Shown one piece after another: positions 23,600 to 34,540 of a stretch of 64,000 nucleotides of DNA (within the stretch, counting starts at the first letter, position 1; every line of letters begins with the position of its first letter). The notes under the pieces were generated by a model. It had not been told where the DNA came from. It saw nothing but the letters and a program-made list of their open reading frames with translations, and did no database searches. The stretch is from Sindora glabra. Lineage: Eukaryota > Streptophyta > Magnoliopsida > Fabales > Fabaceae. Position numbers and translations under genes: made by a program. Location: the NCBI GenBank assembly GCA_020226215.1, contig CM035236.1, positions 1,121,001-1,185,000 on the forward strand, read 5' to 3'.

Positions 23600-25280
23600 A
23601 AGGTATATTATTAACTCATATAGCAATTCAATTTGTTCTCATTGAAAGAATGAAGGAAAATTAGAAAGTTAATTTGAGTTATGCAAGCTTAATAAAGTAA
23701 AAGATCAAAGATTTAGAATTAAGAATGACTACTAATTAGGGAAAAGTATTTTTCCATTAAGTATGAATTTAGGTTCCATTTAGTGAATAAAATGAATTAA
23801 TGCACCAATCTTACAACTCCTTATACACCATCCACCCTAAAGCAACTAAAATGTACCATGATCTGAAAGACATCTTCTAGTGGAAAGGGATAAAAAGAGA
23901 TGTATTGGATTATATGGTGAAATACCTTACATGCTAATAAATGAAAGCAAAGCATTAGTATCTAATCGAAACATTTCAATTGATTTCGATGTTGGAATGG
24001 AAATAAGAGAATGTCATGATAAACTTCCTAATAAGATTACTAAAGACTCAGATAGGATATAAGTGCATATAGGTTATCATTGATAGGTTAACTAAATGAA
24101 TGCATTTCTTGCTTGTTAAAACTACCTTTTTAGTAATGTAGTACACTTAGGAATACCTCAATCAAATAGTGCCACAGCATAGGGTTTTAATTACTTTCAT
24201 ATATTATTACTATACTAAAGAACATTGTTTTCCAATAACCATAAAAATTTATATTTTGATATAGATATAAATTAATATAAAATGAGTAAAAAAAGAGTAA
24301 ACCTAATTCATTAGGCCTTTCGATACAATCCAATTAAAAGCGCTAAAGGTGCTATATTCTAGGAGCCCAAACTATGTGATCATTTGATTTAATAATAGTA
24401 ATAAAGATACTAATGAATAGAAAAAAAATAAATGGACTAATTGTGTATTAATAACAATCTTTGGTAGAAAAGAAGTTTCCATTAGACTAACTATTTATTT
24501 CTATTTCAAGAACTAATTATGCTCTAGTAAAAAATCTTAACATCATATTCATTTAAAAGAAAAATAAAAATTGCATTTTCATTATGGTCTTATAAAACCT
24601 TTTAAACTTTAAAATAGTTTTGCAAAAATTAGAAAAATATTATATGATTTTTTTAATCGGGATACCTAATTCATATATCACTAATAGATAATCAAAGTAA
24701 ACCATTTATATTTTAGAAAACATGCTCAAAGACTATACTTTAAAGTTTGAAGGAATTTGGGAGAAATACCTACCATTCATTAGATTTGCTTATAATAACA
24801 ACTACCAATCAAGCATTCAAATGGCTCATATAAAGCTTTGCATGGCTTCAGGTGTCAATATCTGCTAGGATGGTTCAAACTAAGAGAAGTAAAACTTTTA
24901 GGATGAGACTTAGTGATTGATGCTTTTGAGAAGATTTAAATTATTCGAGACTAATTGAAAATAGCTTAAGATAAGTAGAAATCATATACAAACAAAAGGA
25001 AGAAAGAGTTAAAATTCTAAAAAAGAGATATTGTGTTCTTGAGAGTATCACCTATGAAAAGGATAATTTAGTTTGGAAAGAAGGGGAAATTAACACCTCA
25101 TTTTACTAAACCATTTATGATCCTCAAAAGTAAAGAAGTTATAACTTATTATTTGGAGCAACCAGATAGTTTATAGTTATTCAACCAATATTTCATGTTT
25201 TTGTGCTCAAAAAGCATATACCAAATGAATCCCAAGTAATCCAAGAGGAATCATTGTAACTCACTTTAAATTATCAAGCA
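23600..25280 (+). pseudogene. Second Ty3/gypsy element: integrase remnant
   Basis: Landmarks are YTIHPKATKMYHDLK (about 23815), VIIDRLTK (about 24075), YLPFIRFAYNNNYQSSIQM (about 24765-24820), DIVFLRVSPMKR (about 25028), FGKKGKLTPHFTKPF (about 25073) and YLEQPD (about 25150). This is the zinc finger, core and C-terminal part of a chromovirus-like (Tekay/Reina-type) integrase. It is a different lineage from the Athila-like element. The stretch 24140-24660 lacks the second catalytic segment. It is broken by stops and frameshifts. Confidence 0.8.
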
Positions 25281-25568
25281 AGTAGCAACTAGTTGAAATT
25301 TTAGATCACTAAATTCAAAAAATAAATCCAAAGTGGTTCCAGTTGTAAAGGTCTTATTATATTTTGAATACAAAAAATATTGTGGAAATTTAGAAATCAT
25401 ACCAAAACCTACAAAGGATCCAAGTGAAAGAAGTATAAACTAATGGTAAAACATATACCTTTGAAGTGTGATTTCAAATTAATGTAAAAAGGCTTGACCC
25501 AAATTAACTTTATTATGACCTAAATCATGGATGTAGATGTAGGTTAATTTTGTTTTCAAAAACACAAA

Positions 25569-26634
25569 TGTATAACCAATACGAATCTTATGAACATATA
25601 GAAATCTTAAATTCCTAATATTTGATTAAATATCTTAATTAGGATATTTAATTTGACTAAAGTCCTTAATCATATTAAAATCCCAATATTTGACTCATTA
25701 TTTATGTGTAACTCTATAGGTTCTTATTACATTGATAATAATCTTAAAATCTTATTTTAATATCATAAATAATAAATGATATCTAATAATACATTACTGC
25801 TACTTAAGTAATGAGAATTATCAATGGCCTAATATAACCTTTTTGTGATTAATGTTCCATGCATTTAAATCTTTTTATCTTGGATATCCAAATTAAACTT
25901 AAGGCATGGAATGTATCATTCTCTTCATAATTCAATCTATATGTTTTTTTGTTCTTAAGTAAATTTACTAAAACAAATGAATCAATATCATATATTTAAT
26001 TACCCATGGATATCATAGTTTTATTCCATAGTTTTATTTAATAAAAAAAACCCATGGATATTACTCCTCCTGTATATAAAAGGTAAAATCCCATTTAAAT
26101 CATTCATATCTCCTCGCATAATTCGTGATTCTTTTAATTACCATCTTTTAGATCAACCCTTATAGGTGATATTAGATGGCATCAAAGTAGATGACTTTTC
26201 ATGTAAATAACTATGATGGCTTCAAGTTAAGAAACCCATATAAACATCATTATCATTATCATTATGAAAATTACTCATGGCACAATGATCCATGTAACAT
26301 TCTCATGATAGGTCAATCCGTACATTTGTTCTCTAACATGTATTCATGAGTTAGCTTGATCTCTCATATCTATAATCGTATTCATCAATTAACATATATA
26401 CTAGTCTTGATCCATTATTATTATTCTAGTTAACAATAATACTTAATTAAAGACATTTTAGGAATAATGTAAATTATTTTAGGGATAATTATCATATTTA
26501 TTTATATTATGTAGATATAACATTAAATAGAATAATCAATTGAATGCCTTTTATTTATATACATATAGAAAACTTAATACATTGTGTACAAATATAATCA
26601 TCTTATGATTAACTACTAGAGCATACACTAATAA
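25569..26634 (+). repeat. LTR-like sequence related to the nested insertion
   Basis: About 1066 bp are similar to 14851-15912 (1062 bp). Shared landmarks are CTCTATAGG-like, AAATAATAAATGATATCTA-like, TTTTTATCTT-GATATC-like, a TATA region near 26070 (TGTATATAAAAGG), and GTAA-ATTCTCATGATAGGTC-like. The right end ACACTAATA matches that of the other copy. It lies about 290 bp after the integrase remnant and could be its 3' LTR, though I see no polypurine tract between them. Confidence 0.65.
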
Positions 26635-28649
26635 GTTCATTAGGAATACTATAAAGCAAAAGAAGTTATATGGGAATTAGAGTTGGATATGTGGTAAAAG
26701 TATTTGCAAATTTTTAGTAAACACTAAATGTATTCTTATAGTATTATTAGACTAGTAAAAATTTGAGAATTCAAAGATGAATTCTTTTGAATAAGGAAGT
26801 GCTATTATACCTTTTCTAGAATTTTAAACTTTTATTTTATGAAAAGTATACTTAATTAATTTTAGCAGGAATAATAAAAAATGAAAATTGTATTTAGAAT
26901 AAATAAATTATGATAAGAATAATAAGAATCAGATATAAAAAAGAAGAATTAATTTATTAAATAAGTTTTAAAGTGAGAAATTCTGTATCAATATAGGCAT
27001 GACAAAGAAATTTCATGTAATAAAAAACCATCAAGGTCTGTCCTTGAAAACACTAGTCAAAGAATGATAAGTGGTTTACCTTGAATTAGATCAAATTACT
27101 TAGCCATAGTCTTAAGTAAATGCCTCTTGATCAGTAAGGTCTCCTTTTGAGGTAATTTGGACAAAAGTATTTGGACCATAATAAATAAGCCCAAGTTTTG
27201 ACACTTTGTGGGCTGTTAAGGTCAAGCTTAATTGTAAACCTAGAAGGGCTATTAGGCCAAGAAGCAAAAAAGGAAAGCTACTCTACCATCTTTTAAGCAG
27301 TACAAATATAAAAGGATTTTAAATATAAGTTAAATACATTAATAGAAGAAAATTTCTTATGGGTTGAATAGAGTGTCAATTGGACATATTTGAAGCTAGA
27401 AATCAACCTTTTTTCAAGTTTTTTTATAAGCGAAAAGAATAAAGAAATGTTCCTAAAAATAAGCTAAAATTCACATTTGAAAAATCCAAAATGAGCTACC
27501 GAAGTTTGAAAAATGTTGCTGAGATTAAAAAGATTGGTTAAAACAAATCGATCTAAAGTCGCTAATCAACCTTTGCTTAAAATTATAGCTAAAGAAGGAT
27601 AAAAAAAAGAAGCATTTTTTTAAAAAAAAGACATGAAAAAGGTTAAATAAAATTAGGTGTTTATGTAGCTAAAAAAGAACAAAAGTTATATTTTTAAAAT
27701 AAAATTAGGTGTGTTTAGCTAGCATATATACATTTTTAGAAAAGCTAAATAAGCAAAAAGCTTAAAATTGAGTTTAATTGAAGTTTTAAAATTTTTATTT
27801 TTTAGCATTAAAAGTAAAAAAACTTATTCACCCATAACATGTAAGTTAGTCAAGGCCAAAATATCGATAAAGGATGGGCCAATCATCCTATAAGGCAAGT
27901 GAAGATTTTTAATAAAAAATGACTAAAAAGCTAGGGTGGAACCTAACAATGGCATATTGGATTTAGGTGAAAAATAAGAAGTTGAATAACATAAAAAAAT
28001 GCCTTAATTTTTCCAAAATGTTCCTTTTTTAAATCAAATATAAGCCAAGTAAGCCTACAAATTATTAGTTGAATGGGGAAATTTTTTAAAAACTCTAGCT
28101 AGCCTAAGGTGACACAAAGGATTGTAGGCTAGTATACATTCCTTTACATGCCACATGTCTTATAGGAAATCCTAAAAGATATGCCTATTAAAAGCATATA
28201 AAAAGTTTCCTTATCAAAATGTCATCATTTCTAAAAATAATGCTTTTGAAAAATTCATAAGTTTTTTTAAGCAAATAAGCTTAATTAACAAATCAAACTC
28301 AACGTGCTAGCAACAAACCTCCATTTCAAATTCTATGACACCTTTCAAAGTAAAGTTTGACTCTTTTAGCATGTTTGCTAAGTCAAAAGATTTAGAAAAA
28401 CTAATCTCACCCCTTCCAACTTGCATTTGAAGGACATGAAACTTAGGGAGTCTTTATTAGCCCATTTTATAAAATTTTGGCAACTAACAATTCAACTTGA
28501 CTAAATGCCTTAATGATTATTGTTTAAAATAAGGTGAAAATGATAGTTACAAAATGATTGTGATTCTAGTTTTTCATTTTTGTCAATTTGCTAAAAGAGG
28601 TCGAAAAAGGGTTTGTGTAGTTATAATTATGAGATTCTTAAGACTAAGT
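26635..28649. other. AT-rich intergenic DNA, nothing recognised
   Basis: No open reading of note and no family motif on either strand. A run of low-complexity A/T tracts is present. It may be very old repeat sequence. Confidence 0.5.
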
Positions 28650-28657
28650 GCTTAAAC

Positions 28658-29762
28658 TAAACTTGGCAATTCTGACCTATATTCATTTATCCATCATATA
28701 TATTCTTATTTTGATCCATCCATATCCATCTATTTTAACTTTAGGATAAATATGAGTAAGGTTATTATTAACCTATTGAAATAAAGGTCATATTGAATCA
28801 ATTCATGGATAACCATTCATCCATTTATATTTATAGGAAGTAGACTTATGCATTGTAAAAATTGTAAAACAAAGAAAATATTATAATAAAATATCTTCAA
28901 AACTTTAATATAATTTAAATATTTTTAAAATTAATTATTTGAAGTGAAATATTATAATATTTTTATATACATGAAGATATCAATTTTTTTTATAAAAAGA
29001 TAAATTCAAGTTCAATCATTTGTATTAAAATTCATATAAATTACTATTTTTACTGTTAAAACTTAAAGATAATCTCAAAATTATTTTTTTTAATTTTTAA
29101 ATAAAAATATTACAATATTACATATCATATATAATATACCATATAGTTATACATTAAATCTTTGGCTATATTATGCAAATATCAACATACTAACAATATT
29201 AATTTTTATTTTTTAAGTCATGCTTTAGAAATTAAAATTTGATTATTGATATATATGTAATTTTAAAACTGTAATTTATTGTTATAAAAAAATTCATATA
29301 ATTTATAATTTTAAATTTTTTAATTTTATTATAATATTTATTTTAAATTAAATAAGTTTTATTTAATGTATATTAATATTAAAATATTTAATTAACTACA
29401 TTTAATATTAAAATAATTTTAAGAAATTAATATTAAGAAAATGAGATAAAAAAATTATAATTTTAAAAAGAAAATAAAAATAAAGAATAAAAATTTTGAT
29501 AACATAAGTTTGTTTTGAAATAATAGTAATAAATATAAAATAGTGGTAAAAAATAATATTAATAAAAATGATAAAATATGAATAATAATAATTTGATGAG
29601 TAAATAGATGAATTAAGTTAATCATATATCCAAGAATCATAACTCATCCATGATTTGTTTATAATTTTATATTGGGTTCTAAATGAATAAAAGGATTAAT
29701 AACGACTCATACATTTTTAACTCAATTCATATCCATCTTAACATATCTATTTGCCACCTTTA
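28658..29762. mobile_element. Non-autonomous hAT-like DNA element (1105 bp)
   Basis: The left end reads TAAACTTGGCAA and the right end is TTGCCACCTTTA, whose reverse complement TAAAGGTGGCAA matches at 10 of 12 positions. The form TA-x4-TGGCAA is common for plant hAT ends. The 8 bp outside the ends are GCTTAAAC (28650-28657) and GCTCAAAC (29763-29770), seven of eight identical with one C/T change. Subterminal ATCCAT-type motifs occur near both ends (about 28690-28735 and 29725-29745). The interior is very AT-rich with no transposase. Confidence 0.8.
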
Positions 29763-29779
29763 GCTCAAACACATGTGTA

Positions 29780-30430
29780 GGAGTTAATTATCTTGTGGAT
29801 AGTGGCTAGATATTAGGAAAAAGATCATTGGTAGTTATTAGAGTTATTAGTAAATGCTCAATCACATATATGACCATGTTAGAAAGTGGTAACCACCCTT
29901 AGTATCAGTAAATCATTAACCACTAAGGTAGAGGTTTATAAATACCCTCATTGTCACAAGTAAGAGACTCATTTTACCATATTCACTATTAAAGCAATCA
30001 TACATACTCTGCATTCGAAATTTAGCACTTTACTAGCTAAATCCTTGTAGCAATCTATTGGCATTTTGTTTTATTTTTCTATAATTCTCTATAATCTTAA
30101 ACATTATTCTTTAAGTATAAGCGAAGACTTTGAGTTTCCAACTACACTATTTGCACCTATTAATATAATCTTAAGTGAGGACTCCATAGAATATAGTAAA
30201 GATTATAAATGAATTACTTTAGCTTTAAGCACTTTTATGCATTTGTGTGTTGTCACACTTGTATATCTAAGCTCATCTACTTACTACTTTTGTTTAGATT
30301 GTATAAATCATGTACAGAATGTTTTAGATTTGTTAGTAAACTGTGCGCAACCCCCATCATGGAAAAAGGTCAAATTGCCACCTTGTCTGCAAATTTTTTA
30401 TTGCAAACAACATTTATAACTTGATTAAAA
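29780..30430 (+). promoter_or_regulatory. LTR-like promoter remnant with TATA box
   Basis: TTTATAAATACCCTC near 29936 is a strong plant TATA context, followed by pyrimidine-rich leader-like DNA. The stretch has the character of a Ty3/gypsy LTR. No second copy or internal domain is in the window. A short reading of 71 codons at 30209-30424 has no recognised content. Confidence 0.35.
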
Positions 30431-30465
30431 AAGAATCTCTTGAGTTGTGATAAAGATGGAAAAAT

Positions 30466-30611
30466 AACTTTCTTTTTGCCAAAAAAGAAATTATCTTTTA
30501 TTAAACTCATTATATTTAATATTAAATAGATTAATCATTTTTTATTATTATAATAGTTTATAACTATATTCTTATGAAAGATATTTTTTTGTAAAGAAAA
30601 ATAAAGTCTTA
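30466..30611. mobile_element. Short palindromic MITE-like element, copy 1
   Basis: The ends are inverted: TTTCTTTTTGCCAAAAAAGA on the left and a matching ...TTTTTTTGTAAAGAAAAATA on the right. The middle TATATTTAATATTAAATA is shared with the copy at about 33570-33755. The target duplication is unclear. Confidence 0.5.
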
Positions 30612-31078
30612 GTTTGAAGGATATTAACCTCTTTTGAAAAGGAATGAATTGTGGTATGCCATTAATAAAGTAGTGTAAATTTACACTAATAAATTGATGG
30701 TTCATATTCATCTAGTAAGATCATTTTGTAATAATTATTTTTTCAAGAATAAATTCCTTTTTAACCCTAAAAAATTCACTTTTTTTTCTTTTGTCCATAT
30801 GAAATATTTTATATCAATTTTATTTTTATGAAATATTAAATCTTTCAATTTTATTTTTTTTATTAGTGTTTATATTAAGGTTAATTTTCTTAATTTTATC
30901 TCTATAAAAATAGATTAGATAAATTAATATTTTCCAAAAATAAAATTAATATATAATATTTCATAGAAATGCATGTGCAAAAAATTAAATTTCACATCAA
31001 ATAATCTCTAAATTACATTCCATTTATAAATTAAATGGCATAAATTTTAAATTCTTGATAGAATCTTCTTCTTCTTCG

Positions 31079-31081
<3 letters not shown>

Positions 31082-31169
<88 letters not shown>
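31082..31169. repeat. Compound (CT)n-(AT)n microsatellite
   Basis: A run of about 20 CT units passes directly into about 23 AT units, preceded by CTTCTT repeats. Reading frames through it are artefacts of the repeat. Confidence 0.97.
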
Positions 31170-31170
<1 letters not shown>

Positions 31171-32711
31171 TCTTCTTCTCTCTATGTATATTATATGTAT
31201 TTTCGATGATAAAAATAAAAAGAATAAGGAATGGTGGTAGTTTTTTTTTTCTAGTTAGACTATTCTCACATATCCAAGGTAAAACTATAGGTATCCATAT
31301 CTTGAACAATTGACCAAGAAGGGACCATTGAATTTTTTACTTTTAAAATGGATGGTTAATATATATTTATAGGACACTTACTTTATAGGTGATAATTAAT
31401 AATGACTTTCCTACCCATATAATTAGTAAAAGTTATATAATTTATGAAATGTGATGCTTATTTTTTCCATCCTACTATTACCAAATTTCAAAAACGTAGT
31501 ATTACTTTTCAAATTATTATTTGCAATTACGTGTATAATGATTGTATATACATGATACAATTTCACTAGTTGCAAATAGTAACTGTGTGAGAAGCATTTT
31601 CACAAATAAATTGTAGATATGAATCATTAATTTTTAAAATAGATATACAATTTTTAAAATAAATATATTTATTCAATTTATAATTATATTTATTATATAG
31701 ATGTTAATGATAATTATTAAAATAAAAAGTTTGGATTTATCTTCTTTGAAGTGCATGATACGCATGAGATAATGAAATGCAAAATCATATTTTTTTAATG
31801 AAAAAAAATCAAAAGCTTAATATTTAAAAAATTAAAAAAAATTAGCTTTTAATTTTTTAATTACTCACTCCTATAATTTTCTCATTATTATTACATTTGT
31901 CCTTCTAAAATACATCTTTCACTTTGAAGTAGTTGAATCCAAAATTTTCTAATGATTTGAAAATTAATTACTAGTGTAATTTCTTATTAATTACCAATAT
32001 AATTATATAATTAATGTCTAGCTATCCAAAATATAAACTCTTTGGAAAGAGAAAATATAAACTACTTTATTATAATTTTTAATTTTTAAAAGGTGGAAAG
32101 ATTGATTTGAAATGTAATGTTTTCTTAATCAAATGAAGCGCGATTCGTGTTACTATTACGATGAGTTGAAACTTTATTTATTAAACAACTAGTTAATAAG
32201 TTACAATCTTATGTATTATTAAGTTTTAATTATATTGATGAATTTCATTGCATGGATAATCACTGAAGATTAAGAAAAAAATAATTTAGACGTAATACGT
32301 GGAACTGACTCGGTTATAACATTCAAACAGATGCTTTTTAATTATAAGAAGAATCAAAATGCGTATTGAACAAATGATATTATTTACGGGTCAAAATTAA
32401 CATAGCAAAAGTATAACAAATGATACGCACAATTTTTCAAAAATAAAATCCCTAAAAAATTCATTCAAGTTTTCAATAGTAGGACATGCTTGTACAACTG
32501 TATCAGGTTTACGTGGCATATTGAAGAGTCTTTTGCACTCATAAAAATTCAATTCAATAATGTATAATCTTAACTTAAAGATAATTAAAATTTAATTTTT
32601 ACTTTCAACTTCTTGATTTTAAAAAAATTTATAGGAAGAGTAAGGACAAACAAATAATAAAATCTCAAGTTTTTAATAATAATAGAAACTTAATTTTTTT
32701 AAAGCTAATTA

Positions 32712-32712
<1 letters not shown>

Positions 32713-32748
<36 letters not shown>
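32713..32748. repeat. (AT)n microsatellite
   Basis: About 17 uninterrupted AT units in non-coding DNA. Confidence 0.95.
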
Positions 32749-32751
<3 letters not shown>

Positions 32752-33228
32752 TTCTTCCTCTTAATTTTTCAAAAGTAAAAAAAAATAATGATATATAAAC
32801 AATAAAATAAAATTTAAATTAAAAGGCAAAATTTTAAGATAGATATGATAACGATAATTTTGATTAATAGAAATGATAATGTAAATTTGATTCTTCCTCG
32901 GAGGGAGACTTGCGTCCATTCATTGCTACAATATCGCCAAACTTGTTTCAATATTTTATATCTATATTTAAATAAAATTATTTTCATGAAAAATGCTTTT
33001 CATAAGAAAAACAAGGCGGAAATATTTAAATATGCAATTCTTCCGGCAACGCAGACTTTTAATGTCTTTTTTTTTTAATCTCTTTTTTTTCCTTTGGGAT
33101 AAAGCGGATTCAAGATATCCTACAAATTGGGTTCTTTATCACCACTTTATTAAAGGAACTCAATTATTGAAATGTAAAAGCTGGGTCGTTGTCTACGCGC
33201 AGGGGAAGCGTTCAAAATTGACCTGGCC

Positions 33229-33313
33229 ATGGCGCGTGGAAATATCGTCCCCGCCGTTACCCAGAAACATCCCATTCAAACTGGCCACTTGGATTCCCAT
33301 GGAATGATTGACG
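33229..33313 (+). other. Candidate orphan first exon, unrecognised
   Basis: An ATG in the context GGCCATGGCG opens a reading MARGNIVPAVTQKHPIQTGH that runs on to a good donor site (ACG|GTAAGAG) at 33314. The GC content (33185-33310) is much higher than the flanks. No following exon or protein family is recognised. It may be a 5' fragment of a gene cut off by repeat insertion, or chance. Confidence 0.3.
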
Positions 33314-33569
33314 GTAAGAGTTATTTTTTTTTTCAGATAATTGTCAGTTCGCAATGAAAAATGCACACTCTCATTTTTTTAGATAATCGGTAGGAGGGAC
33401 GAACTGCGGGGGTATTAAGAAGGACAGCAAGCATAACATAAGGAAACGTAATAAAGAATTTTGTATTATGGTCAAAGCTGCCAATGCGGACACTTCTGTT
33501 GAAGAAGCCGATTGCTTTCAAGTCTTCTTTCTTATGAACCAGAATTACTACTATCAACACTTTTATTGC

Positions 33570-33755
33570 ACCGTATTTTTTATAAAGAAATATTATTTAC
33601 ATGTATTGATAATTAAAAAAATAAATTCTATTTTAAAAAAATTGCTTCTTTCAAACTTTTTTATATTTAATATTAAATAAATAAAATATTTTTTATTTTA
33701 ATATTTTATAATTATATTTTTTGTGAAAAGAAATAAAAACTTTTTATCAAAGGCC
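33570..33755. mobile_element. Short palindromic MITE-like element, copy 2
   Basis: It shares TATATTTAATATTAAATA, ATTTTTTATT and an ending ATTTTTTGTGAAAAGAAATAAA-like stretch with the copy at 30466-30611. Its left end TTTTTTATAAAGAAAT is inverted to the right end. Boundaries are approximate. Confidence 0.45.
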
Positions 33756-33969
33756 AAGTTTTCCCGAGCCCCGTGAAAAGGGCCAAAGATGTGAATGCCC
33801 TTCAAACAGGACAAGTCCTCACTTACCAAAATCAAATTATATCTCGTTACTACAAAATTATAATTTTATATCAGTGACTAAATATCAATAAAAGGTAAAA
33901 ATAAAATTTATATTAATATAATAATATTTTTAATGTTAATGAAATTAACAAGATGATAGTTAGTAAATA

Positions 33970-34540
33970 CAACTGGCATCTATTTTGATGTAATAACTTT
34001 TTTAAAATTCTTAAAACATTTAAGATAACGGTTTTTCATTTAACCAACATTATAAAGTATAACATTTAAAGGATGTTGAAAAAATCAGAAAATTTAAAAT
34101 GTCAATTTTAAAATTAATTGATATCTATTTAAGATAATAATTTTTTACCTAATTAATATTATAATGTATGACTTTAAAAAATTATTGAGAAAATGAAAAA
34201 ACTTAGGACATTAATTATAGAATTAACTAACATCTTTTTGGACATGATAGCATTTTTAAAATTATAAGAAAACTTAAAAGGTTTATTTTTTTACTTACCT
34301 GACATTATAACATAAGGTTGTTAGAAAAATAAGAAAATTTAAAATGTTGTATCTAAAATTAATCAGCATCTATTTGGACACAGTGGTATTTTTAAAATTT
34401 TTAAAAAGCATAAGATAGTGATTTTTTATGTAACTACTTTTTATGCAATTGACATTAAAATATATGGGATGCAAACGTTATTGGAAAAATAAAAAAAAAC
34501 TTAAAATGTTGATTTTAAAAACATTTGACATCTAGAAGTA
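33970..34540. repeat. Irregular tandem repeats, four to five degenerate units
   Basis: A core CATCTATTTGGACA-like segment recurs at about 33977, 34120, 34231, 34367 and 34528. Each time it is followed by TTTTTAAAATT, a TTTTTTA-CTA/CC segment, ACATTATAA, and AAAATTTAAAATGT. Unit length varies (about 110 to 161 bp). It is not coding. Confidence 0.7.

Larger units (their letters stand above)
30612..33228. other. AT-rich intergenic DNA with microsatellites
   Basis: No gene is recognised. It contains a (CT)n-(AT)n compound microsatellite at 31082-31169 and an (AT)n tract at 32713-32748. From about 33080 the sequence becomes less AT-rich towards the candidate exon at 33229. Confidence 0.5.

Noticed and set aside
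31055..31309. Ser/Leu-rich and Tyr/Ile-rich readings on both strands
   Set aside because: They are produced by the (CT)n-(AT)n microsatellite.
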